From positions 386,185-417,508 of the forward strand of contig NC_017390.1 in assembly GCF_000026985.1 (NCBI RefSeq): a stretch of DNA of 31,324 bases. The letters are read 5' to 3'. This DNA comes from Erwinia pyrifoliae DSM 12163 (lineage in GTDB: Bacteria > Pseudomonadota > Gammaproteobacteria > Enterobacterales > Enterobacteriaceae). Below, in pieces: positions 17,530 through 28,822 of this stretch. The number at the start of each line of letters is the position of its first letter. The stretch's first letter is position 1. The position numbers were made by a program, and so were the translations under genes. The notes beneath the pieces are model-generated. The model was not told the origin of the DNA. It searched no databases and saw only the letters and a list, made by a program, of their open reading frames with translations.

Positions 17530-18081
17530 TTAGTTACTCTTCTTTTGACCGTTTGATGAAGGGTCTTTATCTTGCAGCTGTGATGGCACCAGCACGGTAG
17601 TAACGCGTCTGCCGGTGTTGCCGAAGGCCTGCATTTTCTGTTCTTTCACCAGATAGGTAATGCGATCGCCTTTGACATTGCTGTCGAGCTGTTCGAGATA
17701 AGCGTTACCGGTTAACTCGACCAGATCGCTCGCCAGCTCGTAATGCATTTTCTGAGCGTGGCCCTGAACCGGTTTACCGTTATCCTGCATTTGGTAGAAC
17801 GTTGCAAGATTGCCATAGGCGTCGACAATGGTTTTTTTGCTATCGCCGCCTGGGCGGGTCACCACCACTTTATCCGCCGTGATTTTGATGCTGCCTTGAG
17901 TCACCACCACGTTGCCGGTGAATGTGGCCACATTCCCCTGCATATCCAGCGCCTGGTTTTCTGAATCAATATTAACGGGTTTATTGGAGTCGCCAGTCAG
18001 TGCGAAGGCCGGAACGCTAATGGCCAGCAGCAGGCTGGCTGTCAGTAACTTTAAGCTTTTATTGTTCATTTTGAATTTCAT
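17530..18081 (-). CDS. lptA: LPS transport periplasmic bridge protein LptA
   Basis: 183 residues from the ATG at 18081 (MKFKMNNKS). This start was chosen over an in-frame ATG at 18102 because it matches E. coli and gives a normal signal peptide, with cleavage after VPAFA near residue 27. LptA forms the beta-jellyroll bridge that carries LPS across the periplasm. Conserved core: [50 protein letters not shown] and [15 protein letters not shown]. The start overlaps the 3' end of lptC by 23 bp, so the two are translationally linked. The Shine-Dalgarno is weak. Confidence 0.95.
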   Translation of the reverse strand: MKFKMNNKSLKLLTASLLLAISVPAFALTGDSNKPVNIDSENQALDMQGNVATFTGNVVVTQGSIKITADKVVVTRPGGDSKKTIVDAYGNLATFYQMQDNGKPVQGHAQKMHYELASDLVELTGNAYLEQLDSNVKGDRITYLVKEQKMQAFGNTGRRVTTVLVPSQLQDKDPSSNGQKKSN

Positions 18082-18628
18082 AAGATGTTTTGACCTTTTC
18101 AATCAACTCGGCAGTTTTGTTCCGCAAATTCCCACGCATCTTCATGCCGGTAGAGTTAAAGCTACGGCCGTAAAGGTTGACCCGATCCTCCGAAGTGACG
18201 TCCTGGGTGGTCAGGTTAACCTGTGCGTTGTCCGTTTTGATCCGCTCAAGCTGTGCATCCTGAGTCAGGCTGTCTACCTGCACATGCCCATAGAGATACA
18301 ACATCCGATCGTTGGTGAGCCTCGCTTTATCTGCACGTACTGTCCAGGACGGCGTCTTATTGTCGTCATATGTCGTCATCACCGGATTGTCAAACCAGCT
18401 CACCGCATCGGTAGCGTAATAGGTCGCTTTGTCTGAAACCAGCTTATAACTCATTGCGCCTGTAGGGCTATATACCAGCGTACGTGAATTATCGCTCATA
18501 TAAGTCGGTTCAGTATCATTGCTGGTGACAGCACCTTCACTGTTATCGCTGTCCGTCAGATTCCAACCGATCAACACTATCGCGATAGTTGCCAGTATCA
18601 GTGTTATCCAGCGTCTTGTTTTACTCAT
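18059..18628 (-). CDS. lptC: LPS transport protein LptC
   Basis: 189 residues (E. coli 191). It is a bitopic inner-membrane protein that receives LPS from LptB2FG and hands it to LptA. One N-terminal transmembrane helix (WITLILATIAIVLIGW, ~7-22) is followed by a periplasmic jellyroll domain with TLVYSPTGAMSYKLVSDKA, SWTVRADKARLTNDRMLYLY and TTQDVTSEDRVNLYG, typical of the family. The start overlaps the kdsC stop by 4 bp (ATGA) and the end overlaps lptA. Confidence 0.97.
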   Translation of the reverse strand: MSKTRRWITLILATIAIVLIGWNLTDSDNSEGAVTSNDTEPTYMSDNSRTLVYSPTGAMSYKLVSDKATYYATDAVSWFDNPVMTTYDDNKTPSWTVRADKARLTNDRMLYLYGHVQVDSLTQDAQLERIKTDNAQVNLTTQDVTSEDRVNLYGRSFNSTGMKMRGNLRNKTAELIEKVKTSYEIQNEQ

Positions 18629-19191
18629 ACAGACTGCCCTATAGCCGTTGCAAACTTACCCTGTGCAATTAATATCAGGTCACAGATTTCGCGCACTGCA
18701 CCGCGCCCGCCAGCGAGGCGCGTCACGTAGTCAGCACGGGGCAGCAGTATGGGATGCGCATCGGCGACCGTCACGCTCAGACCAACTTGTGCCATGACCG
18801 GCCAGTCAATCAGGTCATCGCCAATGTAAGCCACCTGGTGAGCGCCGAGTGCCAGTTTATCCAGAAGTTCGCGGAAGGCCAAAACCTTATCCGACTGCCC
18901 CTGGTAAAGATGATGAATACCGAGTGTGGTGCAGCGATCCTCTAACAGTTTTGCTTTACGGCCGGTAATAATCGCCACTTCTATTGCGGATGTCAGCAGG
19001 CAGCGGATACCGTAGCCATCACGCACGTTAAAGCCTTTCAGCTCTTCACCGTTATTGCCTTGATAGACCACGCCGTCCGACATCACGCCATCCACATCAC
19101 AGATCAGGAGTTTGATGTGCTGTGCTTTAGTGATTACCTGCTGGCTTACCGGCCCGTAGCAGGTTTCAACGGTGGTTGCTGGGTGACTCAT
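18625..19191 (-). CDS. kdsC: 3-deoxy-D-manno-octulosonate 8-phosphate phosphatase KdsC
   Basis: 188 residues, as in E. coli. A HAD-family C0 phosphatase (no cap domain) that dephosphorylates Kdo-8-P to Kdo for LPS inner core. Nucleophile Asp32 and acid/base Asp34 lie in ICDVDGVMSDG; motif II is AIITGRKAKLLEDR; motif IV is VAYIGDDLIDWPVM. It follows kdsD by 16 bp and overlaps lptC by 4 bp, linking Kdo synthesis with LPS export. Confidence 0.98.
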   Translation of the reverse strand: MSHPATTVETCYGPVSQQVITKAQHIKLLICDVDGVMSDGVVYQGNNGEELKGFNVRDGYGIRCLLTSAIEVAIITGRKAKLLEDRCTTLGIHHLYQGQSDKVLAFRELLDKLALGAHQVAYIGDDLIDWPVMAQVGLSVTVADAHPILLPRADYVTRLAGGRGAVREICDLILIAQGKFATAIGQSV

Positions 19192-19207
19192 TTTTTCGCT
19201 TCCTGGG

Positions 19208-20194
19208 TTAAACTACGCCAGCGCGCAGCATGTCATGCATATGGATCACGCCAATTAGCCGATCGTTGTCGGCAACCATGACGCAGGTGATATTCCTGGT
19301 TTGCATCAGATTTAGTGCATCCACTGCCAGCGTACCAGGCCGCACGCGAATGCCGCCCGGCGTCATCACACTTTCAATACTGGCGTGCTGGATATCAATG
19401 CCCATATCGAAGACGCGGCGTAAATCACCGTCGGTGAAAATACCCTCGATTTGCATCGAAGCGTCACAAATCACCGTCATCCCCATGTTTTTCTGCGTAA
19501 TCTCCAACAGGGCGTCGCGCAGTGAGGCGTCACGGCTGACGTGTGGCATAGCATTACCACAGTGCATGATATCATCAACACGCAGTAGCAGCTTGCGCCC
19601 CAGCGCGCCACCGGGGTGAGAGAGGGCAAAATCTTCCTGGGTAAAACCACGGGCTTTTAATAGTGCAACGGCCAGTGCATCGCCCATCACCAGCGTGGCG
19701 GTGGTACTGGTGGTCGGCGCCAGGCCAAGTGGGCAGGCCTCTTGGGGGACTTTAACACACAGATGGATATCTGCCGCACGCCCCATTGCACTCTCCGGGC
19801 GGCTGGTGATGCAGATTAATGTGACGTGCAGGCGCTTCAGTACCGGGATCAGGGCCAAAATCTCTGAAGATTCGCCGGAATTGGAAATGGCAATCACCAC
19901 ATCGTCAGACGTCACCATGCCCAGATCGCCGTGGCTGGCTTCAGCAGGATGAACAAAGAACGCGGGCGTACCGGTACTGGCAAAAGTGGCGGCAATTTTT
20001 TTGCCAATGTGCCCTGATTTGCCCATCCCCATGACCACTACTTTGCCGCGACAGCGATAAATCAGATCGCAGGTATGGGTAAAGTCATCATTAATGTAGC
20101 GGTCGAGTTGTTCCAGACCTTCGCGTTCAATCTGCAAGACCTCTTTCCCGGCCTGTTGAAAATCAAAGTCGTTTTCGGCAGTGATATGCGCCAT
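19208..20194 (-). CDS. kdsD: D-arabinose 5-phosphate isomerase KdsD
   Basis: 328 residues, as in E. coli. It interconverts ribulose-5-P and arabinose-5-P, the first step to Kdo. An N-terminal SIS domain has Lys59 (GMGKSGHIGKK), Glu111, Glu152 and His193 (ALSHPGGALGRKLL), all four recognised catalytic residues, plus SNSGESSE. Two C-terminal CBS domains (~205-328) follow, the second ending VADNDRLIGVIHMHDML. It lies 15 bp downstream of yrbG. A paralogue, gutQ, exists in some relatives, but the context identifies this one as KdsD. Confidence 0.98.
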   Translation of the reverse strand: MAHITAENDFDFQQAGKEVLQIEREGLEQLDRYINDDFTHTCDLIYRCRGKVVVMGMGKSGHIGKKIAATFASTGTPAFFVHPAEASHGDLGMVTSDDVVIAISNSGESSEILALIPVLKRLHVTLICITSRPESAMGRAADIHLCVKVPQEACPLGLAPTTSTTATLVMGDALAVALLKARGFTQEDFALSHPGGALGRKLLLRVDDIMHCGNAMPHVSRDASLRDALLEITQKNMGMTVICDASMQIEGIFTDGDLRRVFDMGIDIQHASIESVMTPGGIRVRPGTLAVDALNLMQTRNITCVMVADNDRLIGVIHMHDMLRAGVV

Positions 20195-20209
20195 TATTCT
20201 CGAATCCTT

Positions 20210-21190
20210 TTACCAGAAGGCCACTGAGGGGAACTGGTATAGCATGCCCACCCAGCAGATAAACCCGCACAGCAACAGCGCCCCGGCCAGCCGGCCAATG
20301 CGGCGACTGCGCTGCAAACAGACCAGTGTAAATAGCGCGCTAACGCCGAGCATAACCCAGTAGTCACGGGCAAAGGCTGCTGCATCGAACGCGCCAGGAT
20401 GCAGTAACGCCGGAATGCCCAACACGATAGCCAAATTATAAATATTAGAACCTATCAGGTTACCGATGGCGATATCATCTTCGCCTTTCAGGGCACCGGC
20501 AATGACGGTAGCCAGTTCCGGCAGGCTGGTGCCGACGGAGATAATAGTCAGTCCGATGACCAGTTCGCTAACGCCGAAGTAGTCGGCAATCACCGTGGCG
20601 TTATCGATGACCATGTTGGTTGACATCGGCAGCACGATCAGCGCCACTGCCAGCCACAGGAAAGCAACGGTATTGCCTGTGTCGTCACGCGGTAGTTCGG
20701 CCAACTGTTCACGGGGTAACGAATCATTATTTTCGCGCTCGGCCCGGCGGGCGATTCTAATGATAAACAGCAGGTAGACCGCCGCTATTGCCATTAAGGT
20801 CAGACCATCGACACGGCTCAGTTGATTATCAAACAGCATGACGCTACATAGCAGAGTCACTAGCAGCATCAGCGGCAGTTCGCGGCGAATCAGATTAGAA
20901 TGTACCGTTAGCGGGTGCAGCAGCGCCGCTGCGCCGAGGATCAACAAAATATTGGCGATGTTTGAACCCATTGCCGTCCCTATGGCGATATCCATTTGCC
21001 CGCGCGCGGCGGCAGAAAATGAGACGATCATTTCTGGCAGCGAGGTGCCAATACCCACCACGGTCATACCAATAATTAGCGGGGGTATCCCCAAAGAACG
21101 ACATAAAATAGCTGCGCTAAACACCAGACGATCGGCACCGTAGACCAATAAGACTAAACCGATAATCAGTAGTGCTGTAGCAACGAGCAT
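20210..21190 (-). CDS. yrbG: CaCA-family Na+/Ca2+ exchanger homologue YrbG
   Basis: 326 residues (E. coli 325), an inner-membrane protein with about ten hydrophobic segments. Two inverted repeats each carry the family alpha-motif: GIGTSLPEMIVSFSAA with AMGSNIANILLILG (46-87), and SVGTSLPELATVIAG with LIGSNIYNLAIVLG in the second half. The acidic residues of the ion site (the Glu of each SLPE) are present. Physiological substrate in enterobacteria is not settled. It is the first gene of the minus-strand block, with AAGGA before the ATG at 21190, and is divergent from mlaF. Confidence 0.94.
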   Translation of the reverse strand: MLVATALLIIGLVLLVYGADRLVFSAAILCRSLGIPPLIIGMTVVGIGTSLPEMIVSFSAAARGQMDIAIGTAMGSNIANILLILGAAALLHPLTVHSNLIRRELPLMLLVTLLCSVMLFDNQLSRVDGLTLMAIAAVYLLFIIRIARRAERENNDSLPREQLAELPRDDTGNTVAFLWLAVALIVLPMSTNMVIDNATVIADYFGVSELVIGLTIISVGTSLPELATVIAGALKGEDDIAIGNLIGSNIYNLAIVLGIPALLHPGAFDAAAFARDYWVMLGVSALFTLVCLQRSRRIGRLAGALLLCGFICWVGMLYQFPSVAFW

Positions 21191-21208
21191 GAAGTGTCCT
21201 TTTAATCG

Positions 21209-21238
21209 GTTATAATCGTCGGTTGCCGTACATGACAG
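21209..21238 (-). promoter_or_regulatory. putative promoter of the yrbG-kdsD-kdsC-lpt block
   Basis: On the minus strand, -35 CTGTCA (21233-21238, four of six consensus) and -10 TATAAC (21209-21214, five of six) are separated by 18 bp. It sits just upstream of yrbG in the 223-bp divergent gap to mlaF (21191-21413). No convincing mlaF promoter was identified in the rest of that gap. Confidence 0.45.
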
Positions 21239-21413
21239 TAGGTTACGGCTGTTTTAAGGCAGTGATTTTGACGGTGTCTAAGCAAAAAGTAAAACCTATG
21301 GCAACTTAAGCTACATCTTATGAGGTAAGTTTCTGTAAAAGTGTCCAGCCCCGCAGGTAATACGTTACCATCGGGATTACATTAATTGTCTGATAATAAG
21401 AATCGAGGTAGCT

Positions 21414-22226
21414 ATGAGCCAGACGGAAACGAATCTGGTGGATGTCCGGGGCGTGAGCTTTTCCCGTGGCAATCGGCCGATTTTCGATAACATCTCGCTT
21501 ACGGTGCCCAAGGGAAAAGTCACGGCTATCATGGGGCCTTCCGGTATTGGTAAGACCACACTACTACGCTTGATTGGCGGGCAACTGCCGCCGGACAGCG
21601 GGGAAATATGGTTCAATGGCGAAAATATTCCTGCACTTTCCCGCTCCCGATTGTACGAAGCGCGCAAAAAGATGAGCATGCTGTTTCAGTCGGGCGCGCT
21701 GTTTACCGATCTGAGCGTATTCGATAATGTGGCCTGGCCGCTGCGAGAACACTCTCATTTACCAGCCCCATTACTGCGCAGCACGGTAATGATGAAACTG
21801 GAAGCCGTCGGGCTGCGCGGAGCGGCAAATCTTAAACCTTCTGAACTGTCTGGCGGCATGGCTCGCCGCGTAGCGCTGGCGCGAGCGATTGCGCTGGAGC
21901 CGGATCTGATTATGTTCGACGAGCCGTTTGTAGGCCAGGATCCTATCACCATGGGCGTATTGGTAAAGCTTATCGACGAACTCAATCACTCTTTAGGCGT
22001 GACCTGTATCGTGGTTTCCCACGATGTGCCCGAAGTGCTGAGCATTGCCGATTACGCGTATATTGTTGCTGGCCAGAAGGTGATCGCTCAGGGAACTGCC
22101 CCCGATCTGCGTAAAAATGATGACGCCCGCGTGCGTCAGTTTATCGATGGTATTGCCGACGGGCCGGTACCATTCCGTTTCCCCGCCGGGGATTATCTGC
22201 AAGATTTAGTCGGCTCAGGGAGTTAA
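21414..22226 (+). CDS. mlaF: phospholipid ABC transporter ATPase MlaF
   Basis: 270 residues (E. coli 269). It is the ATPase of MlaFEDB, which moves glycerophospholipids between inner membrane and the periplasmic carrier MlaC to maintain outer-membrane lipid asymmetry. Walker A is GPSGIGKT (41-48), the signature LSGGM (145-149), Walker B IMFDEP (166-171) and the switch His is in [12 protein letters not shown]-terminal extension ends [18 protein letters not shown]; in E. coli this tail docks the partner subunit. GAGG precedes the ATG. It is the first gene of mlaFEDCB, 7 bp before mlaE. Confidence 0.98.
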   Translation: MSQTETNLVDVRGVSFSRGNRPIFDNISLTVPKGKVTAIMGPSGIGKTTLLRLIGGQLPPDSGEIWFNGENIPALSRSRLYEARKKMSMLFQSGALFTDLSVFDNVAWPLREHSHLPAPLLRSTVMMKLEAVGLRGAANLKPSELSGGMARRVALARAIALEPDLIMFDEPFVGQDPITMGVLVKLIDELNHSLGVTCIVVSHDVPEVLSIADYAYIVAGQKVIAQGTAPDLRKNDDARVRQFIDGIADGPVPFRFPAGDYLQDLVGSGS

Positions 22227-22233
22227 CACACTG

Positions 22234-23016
22234 ATGTTTCTACAAGCACTGGCGTCATTAGGGCGTCAGGGAATTAATTTCTGCGCTTCTCTTGGACGCG
22301 CCGGATTAATGCTGTTCCATGCGTTGTTTGGCATTCCACGCTTTCGCAAGCACGCTCCGCTGTTGGTTAAACAGCTGTACAACATTGGCGTGCTGTCACT
22401 GTTGATCGTGGTGGTTTCCGGGCTGTTTATCGGCATGGTATTGGGCCTGCAAGGTTACCTGATTCTGAAAACTTACGGCGCTGAAGCCAGTCTGGGCATG
22501 ATGGTGGCGTTGTCGTTACTGCGTGAACTGGGTCCGGTGGTTTCGGCACTGCTGTTCGCCGGGCGCGCCGGCTCGGCATTGACGGCTGAAATCGGTTTAA
22601 TGAAGGCCACTGAACAGCTTTCCAGCATGGAGATGATGGCGGTTGACCCGCTACGGCGCATCATTTCGCCGCGCTTCTGGGCCGGTTTTATCAGCATGCC
22701 GCTATTGACGCTGATCTTCGTTGCGGTAGGCATTCTCGGCGGCGCGCTGGTGGGCGTGAGCTGGAAGGGCATCGATTCCGGCTTTTTCTGGTCGGCGATG
22801 CAAAATGCGGTTGACCTGCAAACTGATATTATCAACTGCACAATCAAAAGCGCCGTATTTGCGGTGACCGTGACATGGATAGCGCTGTTTAACGGCTACG
22901 ATGCCATTCCGACGTCTGAAGGTATCAGTCGGGCAACAACGCGTACTGTAGTACATGCTTCGCTGGCAGTACTTGGTCTGGATTTTGTGCTTACAGCACT
23001 GATGTTTGGGAACTGA
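22234..23016 (+). CDS. mlaE: phospholipid ABC transporter permease MlaE
   Basis: 260 residues, as in E. coli. Inner-membrane permease with an N-terminal interfacial helix (~1-35) and about five transmembrane helices. The MlaE/YrbE family motifs are intact: [40 protein letters not shown] and [15 protein letters not shown]. It dimerises and sits beneath the MlaD hexamer. It lies between mlaF and mlaD with very short spacers, in an operon. Confidence 0.97.
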   Translation: MFLQALASLGRQGINFCASLGRAGLMLFHALFGIPRFRKHAPLLVKQLYNIGVLSLLIVVVSGLFIGMVLGLQGYLILKTYGAEASLGMMVALSLLRELGPVVSALLFAGRAGSALTAEIGLMKATEQLSSMEMMAVDPLRRIISPRFWAGFISMPLLTLIFVAVGILGGALVGVSWKGIDSGFFWSAMQNAVDLQTDIINCTIKSAVFAVTVTWIALFNGYDAIPTSEGISRATTRTVVHASLAVLGLDFVLTALMFGN

Positions 23017-23020
23017 TGTA

Positions 23021-23569
23021 ATGCAAACGAAAAAAAGTGAAATTTGGGTAGGTGCATTCTTACTGTTAGCGCTTTGCGCAATTATTTTTCTCTGTCTGCG
23101 CGTGACCGATCTCAAATCACTCGGCAATGTGTCGACCTGGAAACTGCATGCCACTTTCGACAACGTGGGTGGGTTGAAGCCCGGTTCGCCGGTGAAAATC
23201 GGCGGGGTAGTGATAGGTCGTGTATCGGATATTGTGCTTGATCCTAAAACATATTCGCCTAAGGTCAGCATGGACATTGAAGATCAATATAACAATATTC
23301 CGGATACCAGTTCGCTGGCGGTGCGCACCTCCGGTCTGTTGGGGGAGCAGTATCTGGCATTGAATATCGGTTTTGATGACCCTGAAATGGGAACCGCTAT
23401 ACTCAAAAATGGCGGGACTGTTCAGGACACCAAATCTGCAATGGTGCTGGAAGATCTCATTGGGCAGTTCCTTTACAAGAGCGGCAACGCTGATGAAAAG
23501 AGTTCACCTGCTGCAGGTGGCAAGGGCGCTCAGGGGCAAGTTGCCCCGGCAGCAGCGAATAATCCATAG
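23021..23569 (+). CDS. mlaD: phospholipid ABC transporter substrate-binding protein MlaD
   Basis: 182 residues from the ATG at 23021 ([11 protein letters not shown]). This start was preferred to an upstream in-frame ATG at 23006 because it matches E. coli, lies just after the mlaE stop and leaves a normal N-terminus. One transmembrane helix (~9-28) precedes a periplasmic MCE domain: [31 protein letters not shown], and [20 protein letters not shown]. It forms the hexameric ring with a hydrophobic pore. The tail (~160-182) is Gly/Ala-rich and poorly conserved. Confidence 0.97.
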   Translation: MQTKKSEIWVGAFLLLALCAIIFLCLRVTDLKSLGNVSTWKLHATFDNVGGLKPGSPVKIGGVVIGRVSDIVLDPKTYSPKVSMDIEDQYNNIPDTSSLAVRTSGLLGEQYLALNIGFDDPEMGTAILKNGGTVQDTKSAMVLEDLIGQFLYKSGNADEKSSPAAGGKGAQGQVAPAAANNP

Positions 23570-23580
23570 GAGGGCAAATA

Positions 23581-24216
23581 ATGTTGAAACGTTTACTCAT
23601 GGTGGCGATGCTGGCCATTGCACCCTTAGCAGCTCATGCTGAAGCTGACCAGACCAATCCCTACAAGCTGATGGACGAAGCCGCAGCGAAAACCTTCAGT
23701 CGTCTGAAAAATGAACAGCCTGCAATCAAGAAAGACCCTGATTATCTGCGCCAGATCGTTCGCGAAGAGCTGTTGCCATATGTTCAGGTCAAGTATGCAG
23801 GAGCTTTAGTGCTGGGGCGTTACTACAAAGATGCCACCCCGGCACAGCGTGACGCCTACTTTAAAGCTTTCGGTGATTATCTGGCTCAGGCTTACGGTCA
23901 GGCGCTGGCGATGTACAATGGCCAGACCTATCAAATTGCCCCGGAACAACCCACTGGCGGAGCGAACATCATCGCCATTCGCGTCACCATCGTTGATCCT
24001 AATGGCCGCCCACCGGTGCGCCTGGACTTCCAGTGGCGCAAAAATAGCGTCAACGGTCACTGGCAAGCCTTTGACATGATCGCTGAAGGGGTCAGTATGA
24101 TCACCACCAAGCAGAATGAATGGAGTGATGTTCTGCGCCAGAAAGGCATCGATGGGTTAACAGAGCGCCTGAAATCCTATGCTCAGCAGCCTGTCACGCT
24201 GAACAAGTCGTCATAA
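23581..24216 (+). CDS. mlaC: periplasmic phospholipid-binding protein MlaC
   Basis: 211 residues, equal to E. coli. It ferries phospholipids between the MlaA-porin complex and MlaFEDB. A Sec signal peptide ([20 protein letters not shown], cleaved before EADQ) is followed by the Tol-Tol-Ttg2 domain, with [40 protein letters not shown] and a C-terminal [21 protein letters not shown] strong GGAGG lies at 23569-23573. Its stop shares one base with the mlaB start. Confidence 0.97.
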   Translation: MLKRLLMVAMLAIAPLAAHAEADQTNPYKLMDEAAAKTFSRLKNEQPAIKKDPDYLRQIVREELLPYVQVKYAGALVLGRYYKDATPAQRDAYFKAFGDYLAQAYGQALAMYNGQTYQIAPEQPTGGANIIAIRVTIVDPNGRPPVRLDFQWRKNSVNGHWQAFDMIAEGVSMITTKQNEWSDVLRQKGIDGLTERLKSYAQQPVTLNKSS

Positions 24217-24512
24217 TGAACGAGCAACTGCGCTGGGAAATTGAGGCGGGCCAGCTTCGCCTCATCGGTGAACTGGAGCGTGAAACGCTGCTGCCGTTAT
24301 GGCAACAGCGTGAGGCGGTGATGGAGCGCGTAGAGACTATTGACGTTTCCGCTCTGGAGCGAGTCGATTCGGGAGGACTGGCGTTGCTGGTCCATCTGCG
24401 ACAGATTGCCATTGATAACGGCAGGAAACCGCGTTTTAGCGGCGTTACTGACAAGCTGAATTCGCTAATCACCCTTTATAATCTGCAGAAAATTATCATC
24501 TGCTGCGACTAA
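24216..24512 (+). CDS. mlaB: STAS-domain subunit MlaB
   Basis: 98 residues, a single cytoplasmic STAS domain that binds MlaF and is needed for its stability and activity. The key loop reads ALERVDSGGLALLVHL, with Ser52 where E. coli has Thr52, a conservative change at a functionally important position. The ATG overlaps the mlaC TAA by one base, so translation is coupled. It is the last mla gene; a terminator follows at 24580. Confidence 0.95.
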   Translation: MNEQLRWEIEAGQLRLIGELERETLLPLWQQREAVMERVETIDVSALERVDSGGLALLVHLRQIAIDNGRKPRFSGVTDKLNSLITLYNLQKIIICCD

Positions 24513-24579
24513 AACGTTGTTGTGTACTGCCTGTTCTCTCAATGCAGAGAACCTGTTGAGTTGATGACTTTCCATTCAT

Positions 24580-24606
24580 CAGGGGCTGTCCCGGCCCCTG
24601 TTTTTT
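24580..24606 (+). terminator. rho-independent terminator after mlaFEDCB
   Basis: CAGGGGC (24580-24586), 7-nt loop, GCCCCTG (24594-24600), then six T's. A clear end of the mla operon before ibaG. Confidence 0.9.
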
Positions 24607-24738
24607 GCTGCATTTGTCGTGCTGTGAGTTCCCATTCAGGCTTGCTCTTATGCCCCAGGCATTTTTTGTTTGTTTAAGAGTTGGGCGGATTCCACTAAGA
24701 TGTATGCTTGTTTATTATCAAGTGAAATTTAAAGCATC

Positions 24739-24993
24739 ATGGAAAATAGTGAAATTCAGTCCGTGCTCATGAGCGCGTTACCGTTGCAGGAAGTCCACGT
24801 AACTGGTGAAGGTAGCCATTTTCAGGTCATCGCCGTTGGTGAACTGTTCGGCGAGCTGAGCCGCGTGAAGAAGCAGCAGACGGTCTATGCCCCCCTGATG
24901 GCTTATATTGCCGATAATCGCATTCATGCGGTTTCCATTAAGACCTATACCCCTGAAGAATGGGCGCGTGACCGTAAGCTAAACGGTTTTTAA
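24739..24993 (+). CDS. ibaG: BolA-family acid stress protein IbaG
   Basis: 84 residues, the E. coli length (formerly yrbA). BolA-like proteins pair with monothiol glutaredoxin to bind [2Fe-2S] clusters; IbaG has been linked to acid stress and to envelope homeostasis. Conserved parts: [35 protein letters not shown] (where BolA proteins have the RH-x-VY-type segment) and [15 protein letters not shown]. It lies after the mla terminator and 76 bp before murA, likely cotranscribed with it. Confidence 0.96.
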   Translation: MENSEIQSVLMSALPLQEVHVTGEGSHFQVIAVGELFGELSRVKKQQTVYAPLMAYIADNRIHAVSIKTYTPEEWARDRKLNGF

Positions 24994-25006
24994 GCTACGC
25001 AAATTC

Positions 25007-25025
25007 CACCACACGCTTTGTGGTG
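25007..25025 (+). promoter_or_regulatory. leader hairpin between ibaG and murA
   Basis: CACCACA and TGTGGTG form a perfect 7-bp stem with a 5-nt loop, 44 bp before the murA ATG. No T-run follows, so it is not a normal terminator. It could protect the murA mRNA or affect its translation. Confidence 0.45.
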
Positions 25026-25051
25026 AGGAGCTGCACAGCAGTTTTGTCTGA

Positions 25052-26332
<1,281 letters not shown>

Positions 26333-26353
26333 TCTCTCCGCTCAATAAAAGCA

Positions 26354-26384
26354 GGGTCGGTAGCGAATACCGGCCCTTTTTTTT
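26354..26384 (+). terminator. rho-independent terminator of murA
   Basis: GGGTCGGTA (26354-26362), GCGAA loop, TACCGGCCC (26368-26376), then eight T's. The T-run touches the 3' end of sfsB on the other strand. Confidence 0.92.
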
Positions 26385-26643
26385 ATCGGCGAATGCGCTG
26401 TTGGCGATCGATAAGACAACGTGTTTTCACATCAAAGTAACGGCTGGGCCAAATCTTTGATGGATGTATGTTCAATGCTGTTGCGATGATCCACTCTCCT
26501 TTTGGCCATGGGCGGCATAATGCGTTGGCCAGGGTTGATGAGCTCAAGCCGGCCAGTCGCGACTGTGCAGCCAGCGTGGTGCCTTTTTTACGTAAGGCGG
26601 CAATAATGTCGGCGGGGTGCCAGTCTTGCGGATTGTGTGTCAT
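26383..26643 (-). CDS. sfsB: SfsB/Nlp-type DNA-binding regulator
   Basis: 86 residues from the ATG at 26643, chosen because AAGGAGGA lies 8 nt upstream; an earlier in-frame ATG at 26664 has no such site and adds seven residues absent from E. coli. Ner-like family: DWHPADIIAALRKKGTTLAA, SRLAGLSSSTLANALCRPWP (helix-turn-helix) and KGEWIIATALNIHPSKIWPS. E. coli SfsB/Nlp (92 residues) can activate maltose metabolism genes when overproduced, but its normal role is unclear. The gap to ispB (26644-26953) shows no gene. Confidence 0.93.
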   Translation of the reverse strand: MTHNPQDWHPADIIAALRKKGTTLAAQSRLAGLSSSTLANALCRPWPKGEWIIATALNIHPSKIWPSRYFDVKTRCLIDRQQRIRR

Positions 26644-26953
26644 GTGCTTATCCTCCTTGAGCACTTTTTAAAATTACAGCGGTAGAATACCAGGGTGTAC
26701 GCCAGCCTTTTACCGAACTCCGTTGCTAAAAAACCAGTGATATCTGGATGTAAGACGGATTTTATAGCATTTAATTTCCGTTAAATTCCAGTTAATTTCT
26801 GATGTAACCGATTTTTTGCGTAAGGCTACACAAAGTTCAGGTAATTGCGTGTTGTTGTTTCAGAATGTTTTGACAGCGGTCAGGTGGTGGAGCGAGGAAA
26901 GCGGTAAATAACGGGAAGCAAGGCGCTGTGCCGGGCCTCCCTTGTGGCGCGTA

Positions 26954-27928
26954 TCAGAACGTGCGCTGAACTGACATATGAGCCAGTGCTTCCAGTGCGG
27001 TACGCCACGGTGATTTTGGCAAAACTTCCAGCGCAGCAATGGCCTTATCAGCCTCTTTTTCAGCGGCATTGCGCGTCCACCCCAGCGAACCGCACTGATT
27101 CATTGTTTCCAGAACGGATTCCAATAAGTGACGCCCATTTCCTTCTTCAATGGCTGAACGGATCATGCTGGCCTGTTCGGGCGTTCCGTTGCGCATCGCG
27201 TGTAGCAACGGCAAGGTAGGTTTTCCTTCACTCAGGTCATCGCCAACGTTTTTGCCCAGCGTTTCGCCATCAGCACTGTAGTCCAGCAGATCGTCAATTA
27301 ACTGGAATGCGGTACCGATATAACGGCCATAATCCTGTAAAGCCTGCTCTTCTGCCTCACTGGCACCTGCCAGAATGGCGGAAGACTGCGCTGCGGCTTC
27401 GAACAGACGGGCAGTTTTGCTGTAGATAACCCGCATGTAGCTCTCTTCGGTGATATCCGGGTCATTACAATTCATCAGCTGTAACACTTCACCTTCGGCA
27501 ATCACGTTCACCGCTTCTGACATCAAAGCCAGCACCTTCAACGACCCAAGGCTGGTCATCATCTGGAAGGCGCGGGTGTAGATGAAATCACCCACCAGTA
27601 CGCTGGCCGCGTTGCCAAATGCGGCGTTGGCGGTGGCTTTGCCACGGCGCATATCGGATTCATCTACCACGTCATCGTGCAGCAGCGTTGCGGTGTGAAT
27701 GAACTCAATCAGCGCTGCCACGGTAATATGTTGTTTACCCGCATAATCATTGATTGCCCGCGCAGCCAACACGGCAATCATAGGCCGGATGCGTTTACCT
27801 CCGCCATTGATAATGTAGTAACCCAACTGGTTGATAAGGGACACATCTGAGTTCAGCTGGTCGAGTATTGTCGCATTGACGTCCGCCATATCTTGCGCGG
27901 TGAGTTCGTTTATCTGTTCTAAGTTCAT
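26954..27928 (-). CDS. ispB: octaprenyl diphosphate synthase IspB
   Basis: 324 residues (E. coli 323). It elongates farnesyl diphosphate with IPP to the C40 side chain of ubiquinone and menaquinone. The two Asp-rich motifs are present: DDVVD at 85-89 followed by ESDMRRG, and DDLLD at 212-216. Also seen: GGGKRIRPM (substrate binding) and GDFIYTRAFQMM. It is divergent from rplU across a 257-bp gap, as in E. coli. Confidence 0.98.
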   Translation of the reverse strand: MNLEQINELTAQDMADVNATILDQLNSDVSLINQLGYYIINGGGKRIRPMIAVLAARAINDYAGKQHITVAALIEFIHTATLLHDDVVDESDMRRGKATANAAFGNAASVLVGDFIYTRAFQMMTSLGSLKVLALMSEAVNVIAEGEVLQLMNCNDPDITEESYMRVIYSKTARLFEAAAQSSAILAGASEAEEQALQDYGRYIGTAFQLIDDLLDYSADGETLGKNVGDDLSEGKPTLPLLHAMRNGTPEQASMIRSAIEEGNGRHLLESVLETMNQCGSLGWTRNAAEKEADKAIAALEVLPKSPWRTALEALAHMSVQRTF

Positions 27929-28084
27929 TAGTCTGTTCAGCTATCGCTCAGTTCGCAACTATGATAAGCGCCTTTATCCGTGCCTGTGGCATGAAATGTA
28001 TGACAGATTGTACTTGAAAAACGCGGCGGTGAAACGCCCCCATTCACCTTGCGTTTTTTTTCTGCAATACAGTGTAACAGGCAC

Positions 28085-28113
28085 TTGTCTTTGGCGGGGA
28101 AGTTGCGTAGAAT
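28085..28113 (+). promoter_or_regulatory. sigma-70 promoter of rplU-rpmA
   Basis: -35 TTGTCT (28085-28090), exactly 17 bp spacer, -10 TAGAAT (28108-28113), followed by a GC-rich discriminator-like stretch (TCGCGCCC), typical of stringently controlled ribosomal promoters. The leader would be about 65 nt. Confidence 0.75.
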
Positions 28114-28149
28114 TCGCGCCCTATTGTGAATATTTATAGCGCAGCCTGA

Positions 28150-28497
<348 letters not shown>

Positions 28498-28509
28498 GAG
28501 GAGATCTGA

Positions 28510-28770
<261 letters not shown>

Positions 28771-28822
28771 TCCGGTATTCGTGCCGCAGAGCAGCCGTTA
28801 AGGCGCTCACTGCGACGAAAAG

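Noticed and set aside
21211..21216. Perfect TATAAT on the plus strand as the mlaF promoter
   Set aside because: No acceptable -35 lies 15-19 bp upstream and it would give a 190-nt leader; the same bases serve better as the minus-strand -10 of yrbG.
26860..27069. 69-codon minus-strand frame at the end of ispB
   Set aside because: It overlaps the 3' end of ispB in another frame and matches nothing recognisable; the gap 26665-26953 shows no gene.
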